Positions 1 through 11,169 of a DNA stretch of 64,000 nt are shown piece after piece. The notes beneath the pieces were generated by a model, which was given only the letters and a program-made list of their open reading frames with translations, searched no databases and was not told the DNA's origin. Made by a program: the position numbers and the translations under genes. Source of the stretch: Lineus longissimus (lineage: Eukaryota > Nemertea > Pilidiophora > Heteronemertea > Lineidae); the NCBI RefSeq assembly GCF_910592395.1, contig NC_088325.1, positions 11,164,109 to 11,228,108 on the forward strand, in the 5' to 3' direction. Numbering within the stretch: position 1 is the first letter of the stretch; each line of letters begins with the position of its first letter.

Positions 1-50
1 GGAAACAAATACATGTACTTTACAATGGTTAGTCTCGAGGTTTTAGAGAG

Positions 51-76
51 GCGGTATTGGAATTGAGGAATACCGC
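51..76. repeat. small hairpin
   Basis: Positions 51-58 (GCGGTATT) pair perfectly with 69-76 (AATACCGC) across a 10-base loop. It lies just upstream of a dispersed repeat. No function can be assigned. Confidence 0.5.
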
Positions 77-94
77 TTCGGCTCACTTAAAAAG

Positions 95-204
95 TTTCAG
101 CCAATCGATTGCCCTGGCTAAAACCCATCTGCTCGCAATATGTCAGCGACCTCCGTACAGCCAAGCTGTAGCGGCAACCATTTCCGAGCATAAAGGTTGC
201 CGAA
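95..204 (+). repeat. dispersed repeat A, copy 1
   Basis: This stretch matches 27501-27628 in the same orientation. Shared blocks occur in the same order: TTTCAGCCAATC, an ACCCATC block, a CAGC/TAGCGAC block, CCGAGCATAAA and a final GTTGCCGAA. The copies differ by substitutions and by an insertion in copy 2. No open frame, poly-A tail or terminal repeat is visible, so the class is unknown. It looks like a fragment of an old interspersed repeat. Confidence 0.55.
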
Positions 205-2734
205 CTCAGCTGAACATTGCCCTCCTAACGGCACATACAAGGTCGGGTATCGCATTACAACTGGCACCTGCATCCTAAGCCGGGCTTTTACAGCGCTACG
301 AAGACAATGCCGGGGATAGGCTGCCTCCCCGACTCAATCCGTTTGTCTGCCTTCGTCTTTCTCCTCGTGTTTCCGGTTCTTGTTGAGTTGTGTTATCCCA
401 TTCAGTATGCGGTTTTTGAAAGTGGGTATTAGCCCGAGCGAGGCCAAGTGGTCATAAACCGCTTCAACTGCCGGAAGAGGTCACATCACCATAATAGTAT
501 TGGCCTGGTTGGGTGTGATCAGCCTCGGCAATTAGCAGTTTGGGACATAACACGAATTCTTTAATGACAATGTTGGTGATTATCCTGGTGTGCCTTCCTC
601 GGGCGTGTCTGCGTTGACGTCTCTCTGTGGGCAGCACGTCAGCGGGAATGAATGCAGTAGTTAATAGAAAACACATTTTATCATAAAAAATGGCAGTTGG
701 TAAGCTAGGTGTGGCATTTCGTCTGCATCATTCAGGCATCATAAAACTGTTAAACCAAGTTGACAAACCGGGTCTTTCTTGAAACTTTGTATGACGATTT
801 CTCCCATTGCCGTTATCTTCACTGATACATGTGTTATTGTTGTACTCCACCCCTGACATTTGCCATGTCTACCTCGCCGCACAAAATCTATTTTCATTTC
901 TAACAGTCCGCCATGCATGTAAGCGATCAGCGACATTGTGTACCGAATGTCTCAAAGACCTCCCTTTTGTCCGTGGGCTGGTCACAAAGGACCGCGAGAC
1001 AATCGAGTATTTTTTGCATGTGTATTTCTTTTCGCTTCTGCACTAGCAAGGATCGGAATGCAGAAAGATGCTTTTGTGACTGGCAACGAGAATTTGGCGT
1101 GACGAGTATAATCTATTCTACTTGATGACCGTGAACATTATAAACAGATATATATTTTCATCGGCATTTCGCCTGGGAAGACGATTTTTTTACGACAAAG
1201 TAAATGCTGTCCTAATGATAATCACCGAGCTAACCTTGACAAGGATTTCCTTTATGCTCCACAGACATAGCAGAAATGACAGAAAAATACAACATCTAAC
1301 ACGTTTTATTGCCAAGATTTAGTCGGAAGGAAGCGTGCAATAGTTATGTTCAATTTTCGATAGGAATTCCTGATGTCACAAGTATGTCAATTTTTCAAGA
1401 GATCCGATCCTTTTCTACGCGAATCGAACACTACGCAAGTAGATTTCATTATTGAATATTGCTGACCGCGGGGTACTATTGTAGTTCCAGAAAGTTTTTA
1501 TTTCCTGTTCACCAAAAGTGTCCCTCCAAGAGGGGTTAATGAGCGTATGATAATACGTTAAGTAGAATCACATCGCTTATGATATTACATTGAAAAGAAG
1601 TGCAAATAAGAAAACAAAAGGATATCGTATACCTTAGCTGGCAGTTTTCATATATATTCCCCATTGTCATGCCAGCATAGCAGCATTGAATATCACACCC
1701 CGAGATCGCGTGTGAATTTGCCATCGAATCACTGCTTATGATACACTATCCACAATCCAATCTAGGGATCATCTCAGTAGTGTTTATTGTCAAGAGATAT
1801 GAATTTGTCAATCTCTTCCCTCAACTCCCTCCCCGCAAAATCACGATTTGTGTTAGATGTTGTAGTTTGATCGTATTCAGTTGCTTATACCAATGTGCCC
1901 GTACAACCTTTGCAAGGTTCTTGACGAAAACTTTGATTCAGGTAAAACTAAAAGAGCATATTAAGTAAACTAGTATTCTCTATGGACCTTGAAAATAGTG
2001 TACGATGCTAGTATCAAGAAAATGAATAATGATCATAGACAAGAATAATTTAAAATCGTATGAAGATTTTTGAAATTGGTCTTTGTAAGTATAGTCCTCT
2101 GTTGACTAATCTTAAAAAGATATCAAACATCAAAACAGTCAAATAGACGCTAACACCTTGTATATACCAAAGAATGCATAGAACTGCAGAGGCAAGTAAA
2201 ACAAATCCAGCTCCGAAGGGGAATACGATCCATAGAGTTGTGCGCTTGATCTAACGGTTCCTTCGTGCTGCAAGGTGTTGCGATAGATATCTTTTGTACT
2301 ATTTGAAGTCCCTTGGAATGCGCTATCTTGCTCGAGAGCTGTGATTTTGGTGTATGTGATCTATCATTTAGAGGTGTAAAGGTGTGCGCATAGTCAAAGA
2401 AGTGCCGATGGCTAATCAGTACTCTGACACGTTAATTGGGTGACATCTTAGAGTACCATCTCACAGGAAAGCCGCCTTGAACGAATATCAACATTGAAGA
2501 TTAAAAGCGTTTAATGCGTAATTCCCTACCAATGAGATGTGCAGCTGCATGAGGATATTAGCTTTGACGCCTTTGCCTTCTCTTCCTGGACACAACTAGC
2601 CATCGTGCAAACGAACAATTTCTTTTTTTCTCATCGAGAACATTCGTTGTGAAAATCTTGTTATTTGCTGCTCATTGCAGAGCTTCTAATTATTTCTCTA
2701 TCCTCCCCCACTCATTTGCGCCAATCTCTTCCAC
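205..2734. other. intergenic, nothing recognised
   Basis: AT-rich sequence with only short chance reading frames. I see no exon with a recognisable protein motif, no RNA gene and no clear repeat structure. Confidence 0.5.
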
Positions 2735-2885
2735 CGAGTGACTTCGCCGCAAATGATGCAGTACAGCACTTGAGGAATCCCTCCGCCACTAGTCGCAGTC
2801 CTTCGCAGGTTAATCTCAGCGCGCCGCGAGATGACGCTGTCCCGGATTACATCTAGCCTAATCAACTTGGCGCGCGGTGAGGAGA
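2735..2885. promoter_or_regulatory. possible CpG-rich promoter patch
   Basis: This short stretch is much richer in CpG (for example CAGCGCGCCGCGAGATGACG and TTGGCGCGCGG) than the AT-rich surroundings. Downstream at about 2934 is CAG followed by GTGAAC, a weak splice-donor-like site. It could be the promoter and a non-coding first exon of a gene whose coding part lies elsewhere. Nothing else supports this, and a GC-rich repeat fragment is an alternative. Confidence 0.2.
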
Positions 2886-4200
2886 ATCATTGTGTGTGTC
2901 GTGTTGGTGGCAGTAACTAGCAGTGATTACATCAGGTGAACGATTCTGCGGATAACTGAGGTGAAAGCTTCGGATGAGTTAGGAAATTTTCTCAATCTCA
3001 ATTTTTTGTCATTTGAGGAATATTATTAGCTTTGTTTGGAAAGTTTCAAGGTAGATATTCGTTTTATTTTATCAATTTGTCCTGACGGTAACAGGTGGTT
3101 GTGCAGTTTTCGACACCTCGAATTCTATGTCAAATAAAAGCGATTTTCGTTGGAGTAGGGTATATTTCTCAATTATTTGAAAAAATAACCTGGTGTTACT
3201 TGGACATTTTCAATTCTTAAGCATGGTATGGTATTACTTGATGGGTTCAGCTGAACGGTCTGCATTGCTGTCAAAATGTAACATTTGGGGGTGTTTATTC
3301 GGTTCCTACGTAAAAAGTCCCTTGGTAAAAATATTAGTATATGATTTTCGACCTTGGTTGACTTGGTATGCATGTTTTGAACTATCCTTACAAGATGCTT
3401 GTAAGATTTATGGGTTCAAGTTTGGCTAAATGTTACATGAAGGTAATTTTCTCACAATCGTTCATTTGGGGAATACGATCATGATTGGTTTTGCTTGGAG
3501 ATTTCTTGATTTGCAAGATCGGGTTTGTTGTCGATTATGGTAATGATACAGCTATGGTTGAAGCCTTGCTATCAACAAGAGACTGGCCAATTGATATTGA
3601 AACCATTGACCACTGTGACATGCATCAAGGGTGGTGACATTATGATTTCTATCAAATGAGAAGCGTTAAAAGTGCATGTACGTATGAACTATTATTGAAG
3701 TTCGTTATGCTGTGTGTCTGGAGTCAAAATGTGAAACCCTATCGGGTAAATACTTAGACGGTTTGGAGCTAGACAGCGATATGACTGATTTGTCATTAGA
3801 GGGAAATCATTGAATCATTGGCAAGTTCTCAAGTGGGGTTTCACTTATTGATCAGTTTTATAGCTGGTAATAGGTTTTCCAGGATTTCTGATACAGGAGT
3901 GGGGTACTGTAATGACTTTTGACTGAGAGATACGTTTCCAAAAATATTCTGCTTATTACTAATGAAGCATACTTTGACTTGAATGAGCCCGTTAGTTAGC
4001 ATTAAAGCATGACTAGTGATTAGCGACAAAAAATTACGACGTCCATGTGAGCACCATCCATGTGTGGTGGTTTCGGCCGAAATCGAATGTTATTTTTCCC
4101 TTGCCTCCCAAGTGAAAGAATTCAGAGATAGCCCAATACTCAGTCTATTGTCTTAAAACAAGGCCCCACTCGCACATAGGCCAAAAGTTTCATTGTTCTT
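2886..4200. other. intergenic, nothing recognised
   Basis: AT-rich, with only short non-conserved reading frames on either strand. No repeat pairing was noticed. Confidence 0.45.
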
Positions 4201-4298
4201 CTGTCTTATCAAGGGTTATCAGGGTAAATCTTGATAATATCGACCCCTCCGAAACAGCTTCATGGGAGTCTATAGGCCGACACCGGCAAGGGCAAATG
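4201..4298 (+). repeat. dispersed repeat B, copy 1
   Basis: About 98 bp that recurs, by eye at about 85% identity, at 52161-52260 on the opposite strand, and more diverged at 35577-35672. It starts with CTTATCAAGGGTTATCAGGG and ends with CGGCAAGGGCAAATG. No coding capacity, tRNA boxes or terminal repeats are visible. It is probably a short interspersed repeat or a piece of a longer element. Confidence 0.65.
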
Positions 4299-5532
4299 TA
4301 GATAGCATATTTGGGTTTTGCACGGTACAGACGACTGTTGTGCAGGAGTAGCTTCCTCACCGGCTTTCAGTCTCCGGAAATATCAGATGCCATTCACAGC
4401 TTTCGTCAAGTGTGCTCGATTTTCCTTTGTCTCTGTAAGTTCAAGGCATTACACTTTCAATGTAGAGTTCTATGTCGTGTAACAATGCGGAAAAAAAGGG
4501 GAATTTCATGAAGATTTTTCATGAAGTACGCACTATTGGTATTGAAGATCATTGTATTTCGCAACGTTCCGAGACTGGGTTCAATTTGGTTTGAATAGTT
4601 TCCTAGGTGAAATCGAGCGATTGATCGATGTCCTACTAAACATGACCATGTGCAAGTTGCGGTCTGGTTGCCAGGCAAAAGTGAGAAAAAAAACATGCAA
4701 CATGTTCAAGATACATGTTTTACAAATAATACAAATGTCTGAGTCTTTGGATTCTGTTCAAACTTCGTCAGTGCATGATTACACTACTGGATCACACAGT
4801 AATTAGTGAGCTAATTCTACTTTTCCTTAGCAGACAATCTCTGAATACTCGGTTGATGTGAGGTGACCAAGTCACCTGTAATGGCGTATTGCTAGCAAAG
4901 TTTTAAAGAAATTATGTTACACCCCCATATGCTGTTTGCAGCGCTATTTAAAGCCTCTTTTTGCATCGAGAAACATGTCGGAGGAATGTTCTTTAAAGAC
5001 TTTTGTCGTGTTTGTCGTAGCGTGAAGATTGTGGGAGTGATTTTAAAGGTCTTCCTTGCCATTATGTAATGTATTCTTCAGCGAGGATGGCATTTTATCC
5101 CCCGTTCCTGATGCTGCTGCTGACCTTTTCACGCAAACTGAAAACATAGAGCTGACTAATTCAGCCTTCCTTTCTTCACAGCCTTCCTCGCGATAAGAAA
5201 GCGTGGCATCGTTCATCATTTCACCATGCCCTGTCTGAATAGGAGTGAGACAAGATCACGTACTGGGAACCGTTCTTTCCCTTAGCCATGTAAGCTATGC
5301 CGCAGCTTGGCGTCGGAGAGCGACGGATCCAGTCAGCTTCACTGAATAAGGTTGAAAAGATGATATTAAGTTAAAGTTGGTGTATAGCCTGGTATAAACT
5401 ACGGTAGAGATTGTCATCCGACTTACCGCGTATTAATCCAAATCCATCCTGTAACGTTTCAATAGAACACAGATGAGCTGCTCATTCAGAGTTGCAGAAA
5501 TATAAATGCTGACTAGAATAGTAGTTATACAC
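4299..5532. other. intergenic, nothing recognised
   Basis: Unique-looking AT-rich sequence. The short reading frames here lack any family resemblance or splice context that I can support. Confidence 0.45.
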
Positions 5533-5572
5533 CTGAATGGAGTAAGGCAAGATCTTGCCTTACTCCATTCAG
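5533..5572. repeat. perfect 40-bp palindrome
   Basis: The 20 bases 5533-5552 are the exact reverse complement of 5553-5572, with the centre in a GATC (5551-5554) and no spacer. It directly abuts a second inverted repeat (5571-5630), sharing two bases. A spacer-free perfect palindrome of this length is rare in ordinary DNA. It may be cruciform-forming, a fold-back insertion or a template-switch product. Confidence 0.95.
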
Positions 5573-5630
5573 ATACAATAGGCAGATGTCATTTTCTATC
5601 TATAGAAAATGACATCTGCCTATTGTATCT
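5571..5630. repeat. 60-bp inverted repeat, 29-bp arms
   Basis: Bases 5571-5599 pair exactly with 5602-5630 around a two-base centre (CT). It follows the 40-bp palindrome immediately and shares the bases at 5571-5572 with it. Both therefore probably arose together. Confidence 0.95.
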
Positions 5631-8600
5631 CGCCGACTGCATGTGGGGCTCAAACCAAGAGCCGTTTGGCCATCAACCGAGAATCAGAGCCACTGGTCCA
5701 TATAGATGCTCATAAATCTACGCCTGGTTGTAAGAGGTAATCCCTCAAATAGACCAAAAATCGTAAGATGATGCAAATTACCTTGCAACCAATTTGTTAG
5801 GTTGCATTTGCTGTGGCATGTTAGCAAAATATTTTCAGGAAAAACGGGAACTAAAACATACATTGTATTGCTTTTTTATTTTTTACTCAGCGTGCGGTAC
5901 TCGTCGTTCACGAACACGTCCCTTTTCGTGTTCTCTTGCGAAATAAAATAAATTCACTTGAACCAAACCAAGTGAATCAGCCGGATTTTTTTCCTTTGAT
6001 TGGGAGAATAATCCAACTGCTGTTATTCGAACCTTTTCTTTTTGCTTATTTTATAACTGTTCTGACATGCGAATCTTGATTGCAAGGTGCAGCGAAAGTT
6101 GCTGAATTTGGGTTTGAGAAAGATATTTTTCAGTTAGCTTTATTTTTGTTTGTTTTTCTTACCTCGGGACCCAGGTCGAACAAAATCGTATTGTCAAGAT
6201 CATAAGTAAGAACCATGTAAGGACCTGTGCCAGTACCTTCGAACGGAATTGATTGTCAGGAATGGGAAATATCAAAATGGGAATTCGTGCCCATCCGACC
6301 TTGTCAGGGGCAGGGCGAGTAGATTTTTCTACATCTAATGATAGATTTATGAAAATATTGTTATTTTTAGGCATATTCTGTTATCCAAATTTCATGAATC
6401 ACCCTGTGCCATGACTGACGTTTCCAGCAGGCTCAATATGTGTAGAGAACGACTGCTTCATTTAAAAGTGGAAAATATTCGATCTATCTGCCTGACGAGG
6501 ACCATTTCTTCAATGTTTACCCCCAGCAACTTTGAACACAAAGGAAAGTATTGAAAATTGAGATATGCTATTCTTTGATAACGATATAACCACATAACCA
6601 CGCAAAATGGTATGCCGTAAGCTGCATTTCCTTCGTTCGTATTTCTATTTGAAATTGGGCACCAAGTCCCAGGGTCCAATATTGGAATTTGGCTTTGAAT
6701 ATATCGGGATAATTGTCGATGTAGTGTCTTCGACAGAAATTTGTGTCTGCGGTGGCTACCAATGATATTTAGTTGAATATTAGTTCAACCTAAAGCAGTT
6801 TTTGCGAGGCGTTAGATATATATGCAACCCCAATACTAAATAAGAAAAACAATAATCAACTGTTGTTTTGTATCTAAAATAACTTCAAGGTTTGTTTGCT
6901 GGATCAATCTTAAAGTGTGTTTTTTTGTAACCCAAACAAGCCATCTTTAAAACTGTTCGCTCCTCATCGAGCCATGGTACCCAGTATAGATAATGGTTCT
7001 AAGGGAAAAGAGAAAATCCATGTTATTCTATATTATACAATGTTCATATTAAATGCTCCGCAAATTGCAAAATTAATTGTGACTAAAAGTACTCTAATCA
7101 AACCGTTAAGTTTTCACGAGTGCTTTGTTTTCGCGGATATCGCTAATAATCTTGACCCACGAAAAAAGTCGCGAATTTAATTTCACTTCTTTTATTCGAA
7201 AAACGAAAAGAAGTTTTTGAAATCCGCCAAATGAAAACAAATCGTGAAAATGTTTTTTCAGGAATTGTCTAAAAAAATAGGTGTGAAAAAAGTGTGAAAA
7301 ATCTGTCTTTTTCATTGCCAAGGTCGAAAATCCCGATAACGTTATGACAGGATTCTTGTTCGGTTTCGTGTGCACGAACACGTACATTCATTACAAGATC
7401 ATTTAAAACGAAGACTCCTGTAAATAATGTTGATAAACATGGCGTACTAGCTGAATAAGATCTAAACTATAGAATCGAACTGAGATTTTTTATTTGGGTC
7501 GTCATTGCCATATTGTCATTCTTTAGTTTGATGACTATGACATCCCGCAAACGACACCCGTGCAGGAGTTGACAGGAATAATGCAAGACTTCTTCCAACA
7601 TGTAAAGTGTAATGAGTTATTGTGACCTGCATCATTAGTTCCATTCTTTTATCATAATCGACGGATAAAGACTGATGGATTGTATGATATGTATAATCAA
7701 TTAGTTGTGACAATCCAGTAAAAAGCATTATTTTCTTAACAAAAGGGTTATAAATTGGCTGAATATCATACGGGCGACGATTTCGTGGCTGATAAGAACA
7801 TGCCGAGGTGGCATATGGTCATTAAAACAGCAACTGAATTGATGAGCCTATTGTCTTGCTACTGTAAATTGTAAATGACCATATTTTCACAATCATAACT
7901 TAATCTCTTACATGCAGAGAATATACTATGTGATACTTTCTATATTTCTTCCCAGGTACTGTAAGTCCGGACGGGCAGGGAAAGAACACATGATTCGTAC
8001 ATCAGCTATCTGCTCTTACTAACAAAGAAAATGAGAAGAACAAATAATTTATAGGAATTGTTATCAATTGAACGTTTGTACATTTACTTCTGAGGACATA
8101 TACAAGAAAGGAATATGTGAAATTAGACTTAACATTTACACGACATGCTGTGTTGATTGTAAACCATTTGCATTATTTTCTTCTGAAACTGAAATTTTAA
8201 ACCTAGTTATTGTTATTCATGTCTGCCACCAACGTAGTCTACATTTGAGACTAAAATTCAAAGCTGAAATCGAATCACTTTGTGTCGTTTTTCAGTCTAA
8301 TTCCTACTTTATGATATTATGCCTGTTTCAAGTCACATAAACTGTCCCATTTATAAGTAGCAGAGCTTTCTAAAGTCGATTTTCTAAATTGTTTTCTAAA
8401 TGGATTCTATCAGTGATGGATCTATTCGGTGATGGTTACAGCTATATACGTGGATAAAGGGATATTATGAATTGATGGGTACTCTTAAATGACAAATAAA
8501 GAAATATTAAAAGTGATGAATTTCATTGTGATGGATTTAATGGATTGACAATGGCAGTTTCTAATATTTAGTGCAGGTGGGCAAAGGAATGAGGCCTTTT

Positions 8601-9659
8601 TTAAAACCAATTGTAGATTAATACTAGTTCACCACCGTCGTATCTACGAAGCTAATCACTTGATAGAGATTCACGTTTGCAAGTAAGAATAATCAGATGT
8701 CATTTCAAGCTGAGTTATCACTACATGTTTGATATCTGTGAGTTATATGTACCACGCAAGCTAATTGTCGTTCATATCACAGAAACTTTACCGGGCTACA
8801 ATGGTTCCAAGATAAAAAATCTCTATGAGATTCTTACTTATTAAGATATGATTAATTTTTCTACTCATAATCAGTACTATTGTTGTGTAAGATATTCGCT
8901 AGTGGTCACTTGGTTTTCTGGCAGTACATTGCCGTATAAAGGGGACAACAAAGTAATGCTTATATTCACCTGGGAGAGAGAGATAAAATAAGCTATAGTC
9001 ACCAGCACACGCGGCCGGATATTGACCATTCATTGCGCTCATGCGTTCTTTACGGCCTTGCCAGTGAGGCAAAGTTTCTCTCATAACACAATTATTGTTC
9101 CCTTGATATAAAAAAAGAACAAAACGGAGTAATAACTTACTGTGGCGTGTACAGACGGCATTAAACGTAAAAATTGAACCACCTGTTTTGCTTAATCTCA
9201 GTAATAATTAACATACAGTGGTTACGTTATGTACATTGATTTTGCATTAGTTGATTGCAGGGTTTGTTTTCATTGATCCAATAGTGTTATGTAATTTGTC
9301 CCTGAATTGGCCATGAGTCAATTTGTTGAGGGCAATTCCTTTTGGCATGAAACCGCCAATTTGATATCAGTGTTTTCACGTTGACTTATTTTCTGGGGTG
9401 GATAGGCAGTAACTGAGAACATTTGTACAAGTATATTTGCTCTACTACTTTGTATATAGTGTTCCAAAAGAATAATGGTACGTAATCAAACTCAATGATT
9501 CGTCGATTTTACTAAAATAGTTGTTATTTTTCCAATTAGTTGAGTTCTTGATATTCTGATCTGAGCAGGGCAACTTAAAGAAAGATCATTAATACATCAA
9601 TACGTTACTTCAAGGTGAATGGCGACGACAACAACAACCTTTATGTGATGGAGGGAAGA
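5631..9659. other. intergenic, mostly featureless
   Basis: AT-rich with no recognisable exon. One small hairpin is present: ATTCACTTG at 5952-5960 pairs with 5969-5977. Around 7120-7390 the sequence is rich in TTCGCG/CGCGAA words and A/T runs, which looks like old repeat material. No gene is supported. Confidence 0.4.
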
Positions 9660-9797
9660 TTAAAACCAGTCCAATGATTGGTCGGTCAAGTTACCACGTT
9701 CTGCCTTGCAACCGAGGGAGCAATCATTTTTTTTCCACCTGACTCTGTCAAAAGCCGCACTCAAATCTAGGATTACTTCACGGCCTCCATCCCCACT
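9660..9797 (-). pseudogene. LINE reverse-transcriptase fossil
   Basis: Read on the minus strand, this short stretch encodes VILDLSAAFD followed about 30 residues later by LDWF. In non-LTR retrotransposon reverse transcriptases (CR1/Jockey/RTE type), the DLSAAFD block carries the first catalytic aspartate, and a ...LDWF.SYL block follows at a similar distance. Here the sequence between them is degraded, and a stop codon comes directly after LDWF. The YADD catalytic box and the endonuclease are absent. It is therefore a dead, heavily truncated fragment. The clade cannot be decided from so little. Confidence 0.7.
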
Positions 9798-11080
9798 CAC
9801 TGGTTTATTCATCAACATGAAAAATAAAGGTAAAATGTGGTAATAAAAAATGAAATTTGATATTTGATATTTTCGAACTGAATGAATACAGAGTGAATTC
9901 AAATATTTACAGCATTGTTGTATTGTGGACCGATATCATCAACAGTAAACCTCGCACTGGTTGATATTGCTTATTCCCTGGGGGTAAGATATAAACAATT
10001 CTACACGATGAAGCCAAGCTTTTGATAAATTGTCCATCGTGGCGAGACTTTAGCATCAAACAGGCAGACCAAAACAAAAAAGATGGCGGAAATCGTTTTT
10101 TTCAGTGCGAAAAATCGGTCCAAAGTTGGTATTTTTTCCTGCTTTCTGAAGTTTATTTTAGGCAGAATTTCATGACAAGGACTAATAAAAGGGTGCTTTT
10201 TCATTATTTATCATTTGATTTCGGGGAAAATGGGTTTGGGGGGGGGGTGTTTTTGAGAACTTTATTGAGTGAATAACGCGAAAAAACGAAATAATGAAAA
10301 AATCATGTTATATTGGAAAATCGGCGAAAATGACTCCGGGGTCTCCCCTTAAGTAGACAGAAGGATGTTCATTGAATACACCGCTGCCCTAGGTAAAAAG
10401 AACATATAAACGAACAAACTGGCGGCCGAGCTGTTAACTCAGTTCTCCCTTTAGAAAATTAAAGGGATACTCTTGTGTTTGAGCCCAAATGTAGTAACAT
10501 GCAAAAGTGTTCCATAGGTAAGTTTGAATGACACAAAATGGTAATTTTTAACGCCCTATAATTTTGGAAAATTTATTACATCACGATGTTCATGCATACA
10601 ATGAAATGTGTCAAATAAACCATTTGGCTGCAAAGTGTGTCAAATTCTTAAATGTAGTTACGTGCTATAACCAACTCATAATGTATGGCCGCAGACACAC
10701 ATATATCTTTGGATAGTAAACACTGCAAATAGCTATGATTACCCATCGGGAAATAAGTAATGCATGACTTCATAATTTGCCTTGCGGCCGCAGCCTAGTA
10801 TAATGTCATACCACCCCCACCTAAAGTTCTTGAGGGAATGCCATTTGAATGTGTGGGCTAGTGCTGCCCGTGGTATTTTGTTAACCCTTATGTCGGATGG
10901 CCTTTGGTTTAAATATCCTCTTGGTGAGATACAAAGCGCAATCATTAATTCTTTATATTATCATTTTTATCAAGAGTTCATATATATTATTATTCATTAA
11001 ATGTATTTAATCTCAAGTGTTTCCCTCCCCTATATTGCTTCTCACTAAATTTTAGTCAGAAAAAAAGAAGAAAAGTCGAA
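9798..11080. other. intergenic, nothing recognised
   Basis: AT-rich, with a poly-G run near 10238-10247. No gene, RNA or paired repeat was identified. Confidence 0.4.
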
Positions 11081-11169
11081 AAATGCCTTTTTCTTAAAAT
11101 GCCTTTTGCTCAAAAATGCCTTTTTCTCAAAAATGCCTTTTTCTCAAAAATGCCTTTTTCTCAAAAATG
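11081..11169 (+). repeat. 17-bp minisatellite, about five units
   Basis: The unit TGCCTTTTTCTCAAAAA repeats with starts at about 11084, 11100, 11117, 11134 and 11151. The first unit is one base short and the second has a substitution. A poly-C run (about 11222-11234) follows nearby. Confidence 0.9.
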
